Positions 54,446 through 63,993 of a DNA stretch of 64,000 bases are shown in pieces. The notes beneath the pieces are model-generated. The model ran no database searches, was not told the origin of the DNA, and worked only from the letters and a program-made list of their open reading frames with translations. The position numbers and the translations under genes are program-made. The DNA lies in contig JBAZUK010000002.1 in the NCBI GenBank assembly GCA_041661445.1, positions 124,001 to 188,000 on the forward strand, given 5' to 3'. The DNA is from JBAZUK01 sp041661445 (lineage in GTDB: Bacteria; Chlamydiota; Chlamydiia; Chlamydiales; SM23-39). How positions within the stretch are numbered: the stretch's first letter is position 1; the number at the start of each line of letters is the position of its first letter.

Positions 54446-54660
54446 ATTATTTTTTATAATCCCAGATTAGGATTGCAATTTTATCAAAAATAAAGATTCT
54501 GAGGAAAAATTAAAAAAAATTAATCTTCATAAAATAAAATTTAATGTTTATGCTGTTAAAAAAATAAAAAAATTATGCTGATAAAAACTGCTCTGATATA
54601 CAATATGCCTGTTAAATTTTTATCAAATTAAAGGCCTGCTAAAACAAAGGAGAAATTTTA

Positions 54661-55932
54661 ATGAAAAAATCAAAAATATCCCCGCCGCCATTTTTTAAAT
54701 GGTTGATATGGGCTTTAGCAGCTGCTTTTTATTTATACGAGTTTGTGTTAAGAGTTTCTCCTAGCGTGATGATTCCAGAGCTGATGAAAAGTTTTAATAT
54801 CACAGCCTCATCAATCGGCATTCTTAGTGCCTTTTATTTATATACATATGCCCCCATGCAGCTTCCGGTCGGGGCATTGATGGATCGATATGGTATTAAA
54901 AAAATCTTAAGCATAGCTTCAATAGTTTGCGGTCTTGGAGCTCTTTTCTTTGCTATTGGAAGACATTTTTACATAGCTTGTATTGGAAGATCTCTTATCG
55001 GAATTGGTTCATCATTTGCATTTATTGCTATGGTATATGTTTCTTCTCATTGGTTTACCAAAAACAAAAGAGCATTTTTAATTGGAATTGCAAATTCGTT
55101 AGCGATGCTAGGCGCATCAGCTGGAGCTGGCGGGCCATTGGCATCAGTAATACATACTATCGGTTGGCAAAAAACAATCGCAATTTTTGGGATATTTGGG
55201 ATTTTTTTAGGAATTGTTATTTATTTTATATTTAAAATTGCACCTAAAGACTATGAATCTGAAGAGAAATCTTCTCATAATAAAATGCATCTTTTTGAAA
55301 ATTTAAAGTCTGTTATGAAAAAAAAGGAAACCTGGATAATAGCATGCGGGGCTCTTTTTTTCTATACAACTACAACAGCCTTTGGCGGTCTTTGGGGATT
55401 ATCTTTTATTCAGACTGCTTATGGTGTCAGCAAAGAAACTGCAGGATACGCCGTCTCAATGATTTTTGCCGGCTGGCTGATCGGCGGACCGCTAACAGGA
55501 TTTTTTTCCGATTTTTTAGGCAAAAGGAATACGGCTATTAGAATCGGCATAATCGGAACTTTGTTATGTTTAATTCCGGTTATCTATTTACCATCTATTT
55601 CAATTTATGTTGTATATGTCTTGCTGTTCTTAGTCGGATTTTTCTCTTCCGCAGAGCTTCTTAGTTTTAGTTTTGCAATAGAAATCAACGATGCAAGAGC
55701 GAAAGCATCAGCTGCAGCCTTCACTAACTTTTTAATTTCCTGCGGGGATGCCTTAGTCCAGCCATTAGTTGGGTTTTTATTGGACTCAAATTGGTCTGGT
55801 GCCCTTGAAAACGGGATTAGGGTTTACGGAATAAAATCTTACCAATTAGCGCTCACAGCATTACCTATTGCCTTAATAATTGCATTTTTTCTTTTATTTT
55901 TTATAAAAGAAAAAAAACTTATTAAAGACTAA
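54661..55932 (+). CDS. MFS transporter, 12 predicted membrane segments
   Basis: The 423-residue protein has 12 hydrophobic helices and the MFS loop motif GALMDRYGIKKIL after helix 2, with a related GFFSDFLGKRNTAIR in the second half. The overall type resembles organic anion or sugar-phosphate permeases, but the substrate is uncertain. AAAGGAGAAAT supplies a good ribosome-binding site. No partner gene is adjacent. Confidence 0.88.
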   Translation: MKKSKISPPPFFKWLIWALAAAFYLYEFVLRVSPSVMIPELMKSFNITASSIGILSAFYLYTYAPMQLPVGALMDRYGIKKILSIASIVCGLGALFFAIGRHFYIACIGRSLIGIGSSFAFIAMVYVSSHWFTKNKRAFLIGIANSLAMLGASAGAGGPLASVIHTIGWQKTIAIFGIFGIFLGIVIYFIFKIAPKDYESEEKSSHNKMHLFENLKSVMKKKETWIIACGALFFYTTTTAFGGLWGLSFIQTAYGVSKETAGYAVSMIFAGWLIGGPLTGFFSDFLGKRNTAIRIGIIGTLLCLIPVIYLPSISIYVVYVLLFLVGFFSSAELLSFSFAIEINDARAKASAAAFTNFLISCGDALVQPLVGFLLDSNWSGALENGIRVYGIKSYQLALTALPIALIIAFFLLFFIKEKKLIKD

Positions 55933-56054
55933 AAGATAGAAATATGCAAAAGAAACAGATTATCTTATTGAAGTGCATACATAGCAGAAAGATTTAATTG
56001 TTTTTTTATGATTAAAAAAATATACTTTCTTCTGAATTTAGAAAAATAAATATT

Positions 56055-56516
56055 ATGAGTGGATTTTATACATCAATTAGTTCATTTGCAGAAGATCTAA
56101 GTAATTCTTTTAATGAAAATGTTATGCCTTACTTTTCAGATATTTCTATCGAAAAAGTTAAATCATTTTCAGTAGAGGTATTAAAGACCACAAAAGAATG
56201 CATAGGAGATATTTCAAGACATTACCCTAAAACCATTTTAATATGTTTTGTTGCAAATGTTATATTTTCAATTTTAAAAGGCTCAATAACTGGTTTTATT
56301 GGTGTTGCTGTAGATTGCTATTTACTTTACCCGCATAGAAATCATATTTTTTGCGCAATAAAGGTATATAACAAACATAATATCTCTGAATGGACTTCTT
56401 CTTTTGAAGAAAAAGAAAATTTGAAAGATGAAATAATTTTTAGAGTATTCAAAGAACAAACTGCTGCAAAAATCTCAAGCTTTTCTCAGAGAATTTCTAA
56501 TTTTTTTCATTTATAA
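56055..56516 (+). CDS. Inc-like protein with two-lobed hydrophobic segment
   Basis: Not recognised. The 153-residue protein has an acidic N-terminal helix region and a hydrophobic pair at about 59-92 (TILICFVANVIFSIL, GFIGVAVDCYLLY) with a short turn. A hydrophilic helical C-terminus follows. This two-lobed hydrophobic layout is the hallmark of chlamydial inclusion-membrane proteins; functional assignment is inference. It has no signal peptide and stands alone, followed by about 270 bases without a gene. Confidence 0.55.
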   Translation: MSGFYTSISSFAEDLSNSFNENVMPYFSDISIEKVKSFSVEVLKTTKECIGDISRHYPKTILICFVANVIFSILKGSITGFIGVAVDCYLLYPHRNHIFCAIKVYNKHNISEWTSSFEEKENLKDEIIFRVFKEQTAAKISSFSQRISNFFHL

Positions 56517-56787
56517 TTTTTTTACTATTAGATATCCACAGAAAGTCAAAGTTAAAGCGAAATTAAAATATCTCTAGAAAATATTCTTTAGCTGATTATC
56601 GATATTGTTTTCAACAATCCTACAACTGTTAAAAACAAATTATTAAAATTAAAATTTACACATTAAAATTAATTTTATATTAAATCTTCAAATTGAAATT
56701 AAAAAATCTTTAAATTTGTAAAATTTATTGAAGGATAAAAATCGTTTGTATTATAGTAAAAAACTTTTTAAGTTTAACGGGTTTCAC

Positions 56788-57255
56788 ATGAGTGTCAATT
56801 CAGTTAGTTTTAATACTATTTCTAATTATGACGATAATAATACATGTAATATTTGTTCAGAGCCTCTTAAAAATCAAGAAGTCGTTGCTCATAGCGGGAT
56901 TGATGGAACAAAACACCCTATACACAAGGAATGCATAAAGAATTGGATCAAAAAAAGCCCTACATGTCCGATTTGCAGAAAAACTGTCAAAGTAGAATCA
57001 TTATTATCCACAAAAGAAATATTGATTATTAAAATAAAGATCTGGTGCTCTGAACTATTACTAGCAACTTGCGGCATTGCAACAGGAATATTAGTAAGTA
57101 AGGCATTAGAAGGACCCAATGAAACAGATATAATACTAACAGGAAGAATAATACTAGGCGCGGTAGCTGGGACTGGAATGAGCATTATATTAGAATCAGC
57201 TTGGAAAGCAATCAGCCAATTTTGCGAAGCTTTAAATGCTTTCAGAACCATTTAA
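56788..57255 (+). CDS. RING-H2-like protein with hydrophobic hairpin
   Basis: Residues about 15-58 form a RING-H2-like zinc finger: CNICSEPL, KHPIHKECIKNW and CPICRKTV. Two hydrophobic segments follow (LLLATCGIATGILVS and IILGAVAGTGMSIIL). The same order, and the pattern LAG/VAG..I.I.E..WK..S/ET, occurs in the RING protein at 38526, so the two are paralogues of one architecture. A secreted E3 ligase-like effector inserted in a host membrane is inferred. The ATG at 56788 is preferred; an upstream TTG (56728) in the same frame would add 20 residues. Confidence 0.7.
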   Translation: MSVNSVSFNTISNYDDNNTCNICSEPLKNQEVVAHSGIDGTKHPIHKECIKNWIKKSPTCPICRKTVKVESLLSTKEILIIKIKIWCSELLLATCGIATGILVSKALEGPNETDIILTGRIILGAVAGTGMSIILESAWKAISQFCEALNAFRTI

Positions 57256-57308
57256 AGCATATTACCGATAGAATTTATTTACTTTAGTTTATCTGAGGAA
57301 ATTTCATT

Positions 57309-59156
57309 CTACAAAGCTTCGATTTCCTTATCATAATTTGCTTTTTTGCCTTCGTACTCAATTGAGAGCTTCTCTAATTTATCAAATAGACCTTCTATTT
57401 TTAAATTATTATCAAAAATTGCTTTTGATAACTTAACTATATCAGAACTATTAGAATTTGTTGAGGCATCTATAAGATTTTTTTTATCATCTTCTAATTT
57501 TTTTTCAATATTAATAATTTCATTTTCTAAAGATAAAATTTCTTTCTTTAAAACTTTCAAAACTAAACTTCTTTCCTGGATAAGTTCTGCTCTTTTTTTT
57601 CTTATCCCATTTTCATCAACTTTTTTTGTATCAGCTTTCTTATTTGAAATATATCCTGGCCATCCTATCTTGTCTAAGAAGTCATCGTAGCTTCCCAAAA
57701 ACAAAGTTTGCTTGCCCTGATCGCAGATTATTAGCTTATTAAGAGCCAATCTTCTTAATATCAGTTCGCTGTGAGTTACAATAATTATGGAGCCTGAAAA
57801 AGACTCTATAGCATCAAGCAGCGATTCTATTGATTCAACATCTAAATGATTTGTAGGTTCATCCAATAGGAGCAAATTACAAGGAGTAGCTATAATTTTC
57901 CCTAATAAAACTCTGCTCTTCTCTCCCCCGGAAAGTGTTGATATTTTTTTATCAGCCTCCCCATCTGAAAACATCATTATCCCGCAAACACTTAAAATTT
58001 CATTATCGTTCAATTCCCTATTTCCTAATGAAATTTCTTCCCTTACAGTTAATATAGGGTTCAACCGGTTAATATTTGTCTGTCCAAAATATCCTATGCG
58101 GGTATTTTCTGAGATATTAAGGCTCCCTGTAATTGGAGCAAGCTCTTTAGATAACAACTTTAAGATGGTAGATTTTCCTAAACCATTTTCTCCTATTATC
58201 GCTATTCTATCCCCTTTCTCAACTTCAAGCTGCAATTTATTGATAAGATAACCCTGACTTTGAATAGATCCATCTTTATCATAAGAAAAACTCAGTTCAT
58301 GCGAAGACAACATTTTTTTCCCCGGGAAAGGCGCTTCTTTAAAAAAAAATCTCAAATCCTGAATTTCGATTAATTTTTCAAGAGGTGCAACTTTTTCAAG
58401 AGCTTTCATCTTCGACTGAGCTTGAGAAGCTTTTGTTGCCTTTGCTGAAAATCTGGCTATAAAAGCTTCAGCTTTAGCTCTTTTTTTAAAAGAATTTATT
58501 CTTGTTTTTTCATAGATCTCTTCTTCTTTTAAAATCAATTCATATAACTTTTTTGTATCGCCATCCACTTTATAAATTTTATTTCTATGAATAGCAATAT
58601 TGTGAGTTGTGACACTATCTAAAAAATCTCTGTCATGAGAAATAATGACACATTCTCCTCTCCAAGACTTCAAAAATCTCTTAAACCAGTTAATTGAAAG
58701 AATGTCTAGATAATTTGTCGGTTCATCCAGTAATAAACACGAAGGCTCAGAGAGCAATACCTTAGCTAAATGCAGTCTTAACTGATACCCTCCCGAAAAT
58801 TCACTTGGTTTTTTTTCCATATCTTTTTTATGAAAACCTAACCCAAATAAAATTTTCTCAGCTTTATAAATATTATCTTTTTCCTGAGGAGGAAGACTTT
58901 TAATAGCTTCCATGTGAACTGTATTTTCTGTAAAGACAATATGCTGGTCCAAGTAGCCAAAGCTATAATTTTTTGGTATAGAAATAATTCCGCTATCAGC
59001 TGTTTCCTGGTTAATAATTAATCTGAATAAAGTTGTTTTCCCACAACCATTCCGTCCTAAAAGACCGCATTTCTCAGATTTGTTTATTGAAAATGAAATA
59101 TTATCAAAAAGACTTTTGGTTCCATATTTTTTTGATATTTTATCGAATTGAATCAT
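57309..59156 (-). CDS. ABC-F family ATPase (Uup/YheS-like)
   Basis: ABC-F proteins act on ribosomes and do not form transporters. The 615-residue protein has two ATP-binding domains: Walker A GRNGCGKTT and GENGLGKST, signature motifs FSGGYQLR and LSGGEKSR, and Walker B LLLDEPTNYLD and LLLDEPTNHLD. A linker rich in charged residues (KKRAKAEAFIARF) joins them. A C-terminal coiled coil (ILSLENEIINIEKKLEDDKK) resembles Uup. There is no membrane domain. AAGGAA precedes the ATG. Confidence 0.9.
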   Translation of the reverse strand: MIQFDKISKKYGTKSLFDNISFSINKSEKCGLLGRNGCGKTTLFRLIINQETADSGIISIPKNYSFGYLDQHIVFTENTVHMEAIKSLPPQEKDNIYKAEKILFGLGFHKKDMEKKPSEFSGGYQLRLHLAKVLLSEPSCLLLDEPTNYLDILSINWFKRFLKSWRGECVIISHDRDFLDSVTTHNIAIHRNKIYKVDGDTKKLYELILKEEEIYEKTRINSFKKRAKAEAFIARFSAKATKASQAQSKMKALEKVAPLEKLIEIQDLRFFFKEAPFPGKKMLSSHELSFSYDKDGSIQSQGYLINKLQLEVEKGDRIAIIGENGLGKSTILKLLSKELAPITGSLNISENTRIGYFGQTNINRLNPILTVREEISLGNRELNDNEILSVCGIMMFSDGEADKKISTLSGGEKSRVLLGKIIATPCNLLLLDEPTNHLDVESIESLLDAIESFSGSIIIVTHSELILRRLALNKLIICDQGKQTLFLGSYDDFLDKIGWPGYISNKKADTKKVDENGIRKKRAELIQERSLVLKVLKKEILSLENEIINIEKKLEDDKKNLIDASTNSNSSDIVKLSKAIFDNNLKIEGLFDKLEKLSIEYEGKKANYDKEIEAL

Positions 59157-59178
59157 TCAAGTTCCTTATGAAAAAAGC

Positions 59179-59213
59179 TGGGTTTTATTTAATAAATTTA
59201 TAAATAAAACCCA
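59179..59213 (-). terminator. Intrinsic terminator after the SulP gene
   Basis: A perfect 13-base-pair stem (arms 59179-59191 and 59201-59213, core GGGTTTTATTTA) with a 9-base loop lies downstream of the SulP stop. On the minus strand AGCTTTTTTC follows, so it ends the sulP transcript before the ABC-F gene. Confidence 0.8.
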
Positions 59214-59268
59214 TTAATTAATTTTTTGAAATTTCGAATCAAAAAAAATTAAAATATTTCTTTGTTCT

Positions 59269-60990
59269 TTATTGCATATCAACTTTGGTCTCTAAAATTT
59301 CTTTAGCGCTTTTTAAAGCGAGATCAAGATTCGCAAATATATTTTTTTCTCCAATCTGATCTATCACTTGGAACTTTTTAAGCGATTTCAAAAGCTGAGC
59401 ACTTACCCCGGATAAAAATAAAATAGTTTTTTCTCGTTTACATGCATTGTTAAATTCTAACAAAGCATGCATCCCACTTGCGTCGATCATCGGAACTTTT
59501 CTCATGCGCAAAATAAATATTTTTGGAGGGAACTCAATGTTTGTAAGAGCATTTTTCAAACAGTCAGTAACACCAAAGAAAAATGGACCTGTTATTTCAA
59601 AAATTTCAACACCAATTGGAAGATGTTTTTTTTCGATAGCTTCCATATCGTACTTTTCTGAGTCTTCCTTATACTTGCTTTCTAAGACAGTTAATGATTT
59701 TAGCCCAGAAGTTTCCTTAATCCTTTTCATAAATAAAAATACCGATAATATCATTCCTATTTCAATAGCGGCTGTTAAATCGACAAAAACAGTCATTAAA
59801 AATGTTGATAACAAAACTATTATGTCGCTCAAGGGCGCTTTAAATAGATGTTTGAAATGATGAATCTCGCTCATATTCCAGGCAACCATTACCAGAACCG
59901 CTGAAAGACAGGCCAATGGAATCTTGCTAACAAGCGGAGCAAAGAAAAGAACTATAAATAATAATGTTATTGCATGAATAATACCGGCCAAAGGTGTTTT
60001 TGCCCCTGTTTTTATTACAGTAGCAGTACGGGCTATCGCTCCAGTAGCTGGAATTCCTCCAAAAAGAACCGAACCAATATTAGCCGCTCCTTGCGCCATT
60101 AACTCACAGTTAGATCTATGTCGGCCTCCTGTCATACCATCTGCTACTATTGCAGAAAGCAAAGATTCGATACCGGCCAATAATGCAACGGTTACTGCAT
60201 CAGGAATTAAAGACCGCCATTGGCATATTGAACTTGCAAAATTATTAAAATCCGGCAGGGCAAAAGATAGTTTCATTTCTCCAAAACGGCTTTGAATAGT
60301 CTCTATTTGGAAATTAAAAGCCCACGCGATAACAGTCATAATTATAACAGAGGTAATTCCCCAAGGCACAATTGGATAAAAACGTCTGATCAATATGATA
60401 AGGACTAACGTTCCAAATGCAATTCCAAAAGTTGTAAAATCAATAGTAGATATTGATGAAAATACTTTAATCCAGATTGAAATAAAATCAGCCGGCATAT
60501 TTGCTATTTTAAGGCCTAAAAAATCTTTAACCTGCGAAGAAAAAATTATTGCTGCTATACCTGTAGTAAATCCAATGATCAGAGGATAAGGTATATATTT
60601 TACTAAAGTTCCAATTCTCGAAAAAGCAGCAACTAATAAAATTAAGCCTGCAATCAATGTGACAAACACCATTCCTTCATAGCTGCATTTTTGGACAATT
60701 CCATAAATTATTACAACGAATGCGCCTGTTGGTCCTCCTATTTGATAGCGGCTTCCCCCTAATAATGAAATTAGAAACCCGGCAATAATCGCTGTACACA
60801 AACCTCTTTCAGGCGGCAGTCCCGCCGCTATAGCAAAAGCCATCGCAAGAGGCAATGCTACCACTCCGACGGTCAGTCCTGCTATCAGATCACTTTTAAA
60901 AAAAGACCAGGAATAGTTTTTTCTATTTAAATATGTAAATGATTTTGGAATAAATTCTTTCCAATAAGATGTTTTATGACTTTTTTTCAT
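59269..60990 (-). CDS. SulP-family anion transporter with STAS domain
   Basis: The 573-residue protein has a SulP membrane domain: DLIAGLTVGVVALPLAMAFAIAAGLPPERGL-like start (residues about 29-60), QIGGPTGAFVVII and GGIPATGAIARTATVIK. The cytosolic STAS domain near residues 450-560 includes VPMIDASGMHALLEF. Family members carry sulfate, bicarbonate or dicarboxylates; a chlamydial homologue is usually called a sulfate transporter. The actual substrate is not known. It stands alone with its own terminator. Confidence 0.93.
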   Translation of the reverse strand: MKKSHKTSYWKEFIPKSFTYLNRKNYSWSFFKSDLIAGLTVGVVALPLAMAFAIAAGLPPERGLCTAIIAGFLISLLGGSRYQIGGPTGAFVVIIYGIVQKCSYEGMVFVTLIAGLILLVAAFSRIGTLVKYIPYPLIIGFTTGIAAIIFSSQVKDFLGLKIANMPADFISIWIKVFSSISTIDFTTFGIAFGTLVLIILIRRFYPIVPWGITSVIIMTVIAWAFNFQIETIQSRFGEMKLSFALPDFNNFASSICQWRSLIPDAVTVALLAGIESLLSAIVADGMTGGRHRSNCELMAQGAANIGSVLFGGIPATGAIARTATVIKTGAKTPLAGIIHAITLLFIVLFFAPLVSKIPLACLSAVLVMVAWNMSEIHHFKHLFKAPLSDIIVLLSTFLMTVFVDLTAAIEIGMILSVFLFMKRIKETSGLKSLTVLESKYKEDSEKYDMEAIEKKHLPIGVEIFEITGPFFFGVTDCLKNALTNIEFPPKIFILRMRKVPMIDASGMHALLEFNNACKREKTILFLSGVSAQLLKSLKKFQVIDQIGEKNIFANLDLALKSAKEILETKVDMQ

Positions 60991-61237
60991 TTTAATGCCT
61001 CGAATAGTTTTTCAATTATTTCATTAATAAAACTATAAAAAATAAGAAAAAAACCTTGTTTGAATATAAAAAAAATTCTATTCCTCCAACGAAATTTCTT
61101 CAACAGGAACTATTTAAAATATTTTCTTGTAATAGTTTTTTAATTTTTTTATATAAAGAATTTTTAAAGACGAATTGTACTCATCGTATAAAAAATTCTT
61201 AAAAAGGATCTGTTGGAAAATTATAAATGAAAAAGAA
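60991..61237. other. AT-rich intergenic stretch
   Basis: This part of the roughly 350-base gap between the SulP gene and the small gene at 61337 shows no supported gene. A plus-strand open frame of 70 codons starting at 61175 overlaps the terminator and looks non-coding. Confidence 0.5.
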
Positions 61238-61267
61238 GCAGTACACATTTACCTTAATATGTACTGC
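61238..61267 (-). terminator. Terminator of the small Inc-like gene
   Basis: GCAGTACACAT (61238-61248) pairs with ATATGTACTGC (61257-61267) with one mismatch and an 8-base loop. On the minus strand TTCTTTTTC follows, about 70 bases after the stop of the gene at 61337. Confidence 0.7.
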
Positions 61268-61336
61268 CTCAAAATTTATATTTTTATAGATAGTAAAAAT
61301 TTCTGTTTTATCAGAAATAATTTACTTTTTTTTTGG

Positions 61337-61699
61337 TTACCTAAAACTTACTGTTTGAGTATTTTTTTTGCCGAGGGCTGTATCTAATATGTTATAAAAT
61401 ACTTCTTTAATAGCGATTGTGATAAATTCGGTTACCGCATGGCCTACAAAAACTGTAGCAGTTTTAGCCCAATTTTCTCTAAAACCTTGAGGATTTCCTG
61501 CATAAAATATTCCGCAGCCTAATATTGCTAGAAAGCTATATGCTCCGATTATTCCCATAGCAATTCCTATAATCTTTACAGCTGTTGCAGTAGCTGCTAC
61601 AGCAGTAATTGCGCCAGCCGAGCCAAGAGCTAAAGCTCCAACTCCATATGGAAGAGCTGCTGAAAATGTTGATTCTTGTCTTTCTACATTACATGACAT
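61337..61699 (-). CDS. Small hydrophobic Inc-like protein
   Basis: Not recognised. The 120-residue protein is rich in Ala and Gly and has two or three hydrophobic stretches (YGVGALALGSAGAITAVA, IIGIAMGIIGAYSFLAILGCG). A tail with an amphipathic segment (FITIAIKEVFYNI) follows. The tight hydrophobic pair near residues 17-68 resembles inclusion-membrane proteins. AGAGGT precedes the ATG, and a terminator follows. Confidence 0.55.
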   Translation of the reverse strand: MSCNVERQESTFSAALPYGVGALALGSAGAITAVAATATAVKIIGIAMGIIGAYSFLAILGCGIFYAGNPQGFRENWAKTATVFVGHAVTEFITIAIKEVFYNILDTALGKKNTQTVSFR

Positions 61700-61879
61700 A
61701 ATTTACCTCTAATTTGATTCTTTTTTTATAAAAAATTTAGCAAAATTATAATAGCTTGCTAACTAAAGTCAATAGAAAAGAACTATATTCGCAAAACACA
61801 AAATTATAATGAAATTTTTAAAATACAATTTAAAAATTATATTTGATTATTTCAATTTTATTAGAAGATTTTTAGCTGT

Positions 61880-62869
61880 TTAAACAGGAAGATATCTGAT
61901 TTCCCAGCATCGGTGAATCTTTTTGTTATGAAAATCCAAAGGAATTGTCTTGTCTGTAATTTCTTTTATCATACTCGGCCCTAATAAAGATTCATCTAGC
62001 TTGAATTTTCTAGAATTAGTACTAAAAAAAATAATACCATCGGAAGTCAAAAGATCCAGCGCTTTTAAAATAAGTTCAGGATAATCTAATTGAATATCAA
62101 ACATCTGATCCATTTTCTTTGAGCGGGATATCGTAGGAGGGTCAATAATAATAATATCATATAATTCTTCTGAATCAATCTCTTCATCCAGAAATTTTAT
62201 ACAGTCCGCACGAACAATCTCGTTATTTCCCATTGAAATTGAATTAAGAATAAAATTATCTTTTCCCCAGTCTGTATACGTATTGGACATATCAACGCTT
62301 TTAGTAAAACTTGCTCCTGCTAGCGCAGCTTGAACGCTAAATGAACAGGTATATGCGAAAAGATTTAAAACACGCTTGCCTTTTGCAATAGACGCTACCA
62401 GCTTTCTTGTTTCTCTATGGTCAAGAAATAAACCGGTATCAAGATAATCGTTTAAATTTATTTTGAATTTCGCGCCATACTCAAAAACAGTAAAAAACTC
62501 TTTTTGTTCATCTAATTTTTCATATTGCTCTGTTTTTTTACGTTTTATTCTAGTGCGCCAATAAATATGATCCGGGGAAGCCCCGAAAATTGAACATATA
62601 TCCTGGTCAATTTCTTCCTTTAGTTCATCTGACGGTTCATCGCGATCTTTGTCATATGAAAAAAACTGTACTGAAAAACGTCCTGCATAAAAATCAATGG
62701 CAAGAGGGTATTCTTTAATATCGCGATCATAAATACGGAAACAATCCGTTAACGACCTTTTAGCCCATTTTCGTATATGTCGATAATTTTTTCTTATACG
62801 ATTTTTGATAATCGAACTTTTATCTTCACCATCTGCGATATTAGGAAGAAATAAGAACTGATCATTCAT
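61880..62869 (-). CDS. RlmI/RlmK-like SAM-dependent methyltransferase
   Basis: The 329-residue protein resembles the 23S rRNA cytosine/guanine methyltransferases RlmI and RlmK. After a substrate-binding domain (FYAGRFSVQFFSYD, IYWRTRIKRKK), the sequence FKINLNDYLDTGLFLDHRETR leads to motif I VLNLFAYTCSFSVQAALAG and the catalytic motif IIIDPPTISRSKK. The short length suggests it matches the RlmK half of the fused RlmKL or an RlmI without its PUA domain. The target base is not certain. Confidence 0.85.
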   Translation of the reverse strand: MNDQFLFLPNIADGEDKSSIIKNRIRKNYRHIRKWAKRSLTDCFRIYDRDIKEYPLAIDFYAGRFSVQFFSYDKDRDEPSDELKEEIDQDICSIFGASPDHIYWRTRIKRKKTEQYEKLDEQKEFFTVFEYGAKFKINLNDYLDTGLFLDHRETRKLVASIAKGKRVLNLFAYTCSFSVQAALAGASFTKSVDMSNTYTDWGKDNFILNSISMGNNEIVRADCIKFLDEEIDSEELYDIIIIDPPTISRSKKMDQMFDIQLDYPELILKALDLLTSDGIIFFSTNSRKFKLDESLLGPSMIKEITDKTIPLDFHNKKIHRCWEIRYLPV

Positions 62870-63117
62870 AGCAATTATTTTTATAAGATAAATGGGTTTT
62901 TAATAGATTATATACTTTTTATTGATTCAATAGAAAATAAAAAAGTCTGAAGATTTTTTCTCTTCTATCCATAAAATCTTTTTTGCTGCTCAAAAAGCAA
63001 ACTGACTTCCTCTAAAAAAAACATTTACATTTATACAATTTTGTTAATAATTTTTATTAAAATTTTTGATATCATTAAACAACATATTAATAGTTCTAAA
63101 AGGAAAAAGGTAGATCT

Positions 63118-63993
63118 ATGAGCAGCATTATAAATTGTTTTTTCCCGTCATGCTGCAGATCTTTCTGCTCAAAAGAAGATGAAATTAATGAACAGAATGC
63201 TACTCAGTTCAATATGAGCGATGCGCTGGCTAGAAAAAAGATTTCCGAAGTCTTTATAGCTTTCAGTCATAATACTTACATTAATGGCGAATTACAAATT
63301 CTGACTTTTTCGAGTGTTGAAGAGGTTGCTAGAGTTATTTTAGAAGGGGTACGCGGGATAGAGCTTGATATTTTGGATAGTCAAGATGACAGCACCCCTA
63401 TGGTCAGTCATGGAGCAGAATGGAATAATCTAAACTTTAGAGTTTCTTCCCCGGTAAAATTCGAAGATTTCATTAAATCAGTATCCAAATACGGATGGAA
63501 ATATAGCGACCTACCTCTTTTTTTATGTTTGGAACTCAACGCTAAGCAGGAAGAAACAAAAAACAAAATAGCAGCCATACTGGAACAATATTTGAAAGAT
63601 CGTTTTATTATCAGCAGCACACAATTGGGACAACTTACCCTAGGAGAGCTTAGAAACAAAGTTGTTATTCTCTCTGGCGGGGGATATAACTCTACGTTAA
63701 GACGTTTAATAGATTATGTTCATGATCAGAATTTTAGAAGTCTTGGATTTGATTCACTCGAGACTGAGGACGATCTAATAAGCTTTAATCAGCGATCTTT
63801 TACAAGAGTATATCCCAATAATATTGTCTTAGGAAAAAATTCAGATCCGAGATCCGCGTGGGCTAAAGGATGCAGCGCAGTGGCCATGAATTACAATTAT
63901 GCTGATCCTAATTTAGATATATATCGAAAATTTTTTAAAGACTTTCCTATAGTAGAAAAAACAGCGTTGCAAAGTAAATTAAAAAAAATTTAA
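63118..63993 (+). CDS. Eukaryote-type phosphoinositide phospholipase C (X and Y halves)
   Basis: PLC cleaves phosphoinositides into inositol phosphates and diacylglycerol. The X half contains AFSHNTYINGELQ (H51, N52), RGIELDILDS (E82, D84), VSHG (H98) and LCLELNA (E139), matching the catalytic and Ca2+-binding residues of eukaryotic PLC-delta. The Y half follows: RVYPNNIVLGKNSDPRSAW and GCSAVAMNYNYAD. The 291-residue protein lacks PH, EF-hand and C2 domains. The N-terminus has a cysteine cluster (CFFPSCCRSFC) that might be lipid-modified in a host cell. No signal peptide is seen. AAAAGGAAAAAGG precedes the ATG. Likely a secreted effector (inference). Confidence 0.88.
   Translation: MSSIINCFFPSCCRSFCSKEDEINEQNATQFNMSDALARKKISEVFIAFSHNTYINGELQILTFSSVEEVARVILEGVRGIELDILDSQDDSTPMVSHGAEWNNLNFRVSSPVKFEDFIKSVSKYGWKYSDLPLFLCLELNAKQEETKNKIAAILEQYLKDRFIISSTQLGQLTLGELRNKVVILSGGGYNSTLRRLIDYVHDQNFRSLGFDSLETEDDLISFNQRSFTRVYPNNIVLGKNSDPRSAWAKGCSAVAMNYNYADPNLDIYRKFFKDFPIVEKTALQSKLKKI

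Noticed and set aside
61175..61387. Plus-strand open frame of 70 codons
   Set aside because: It runs through a terminator hairpin and into the opposite-strand gene, with no family similarity.
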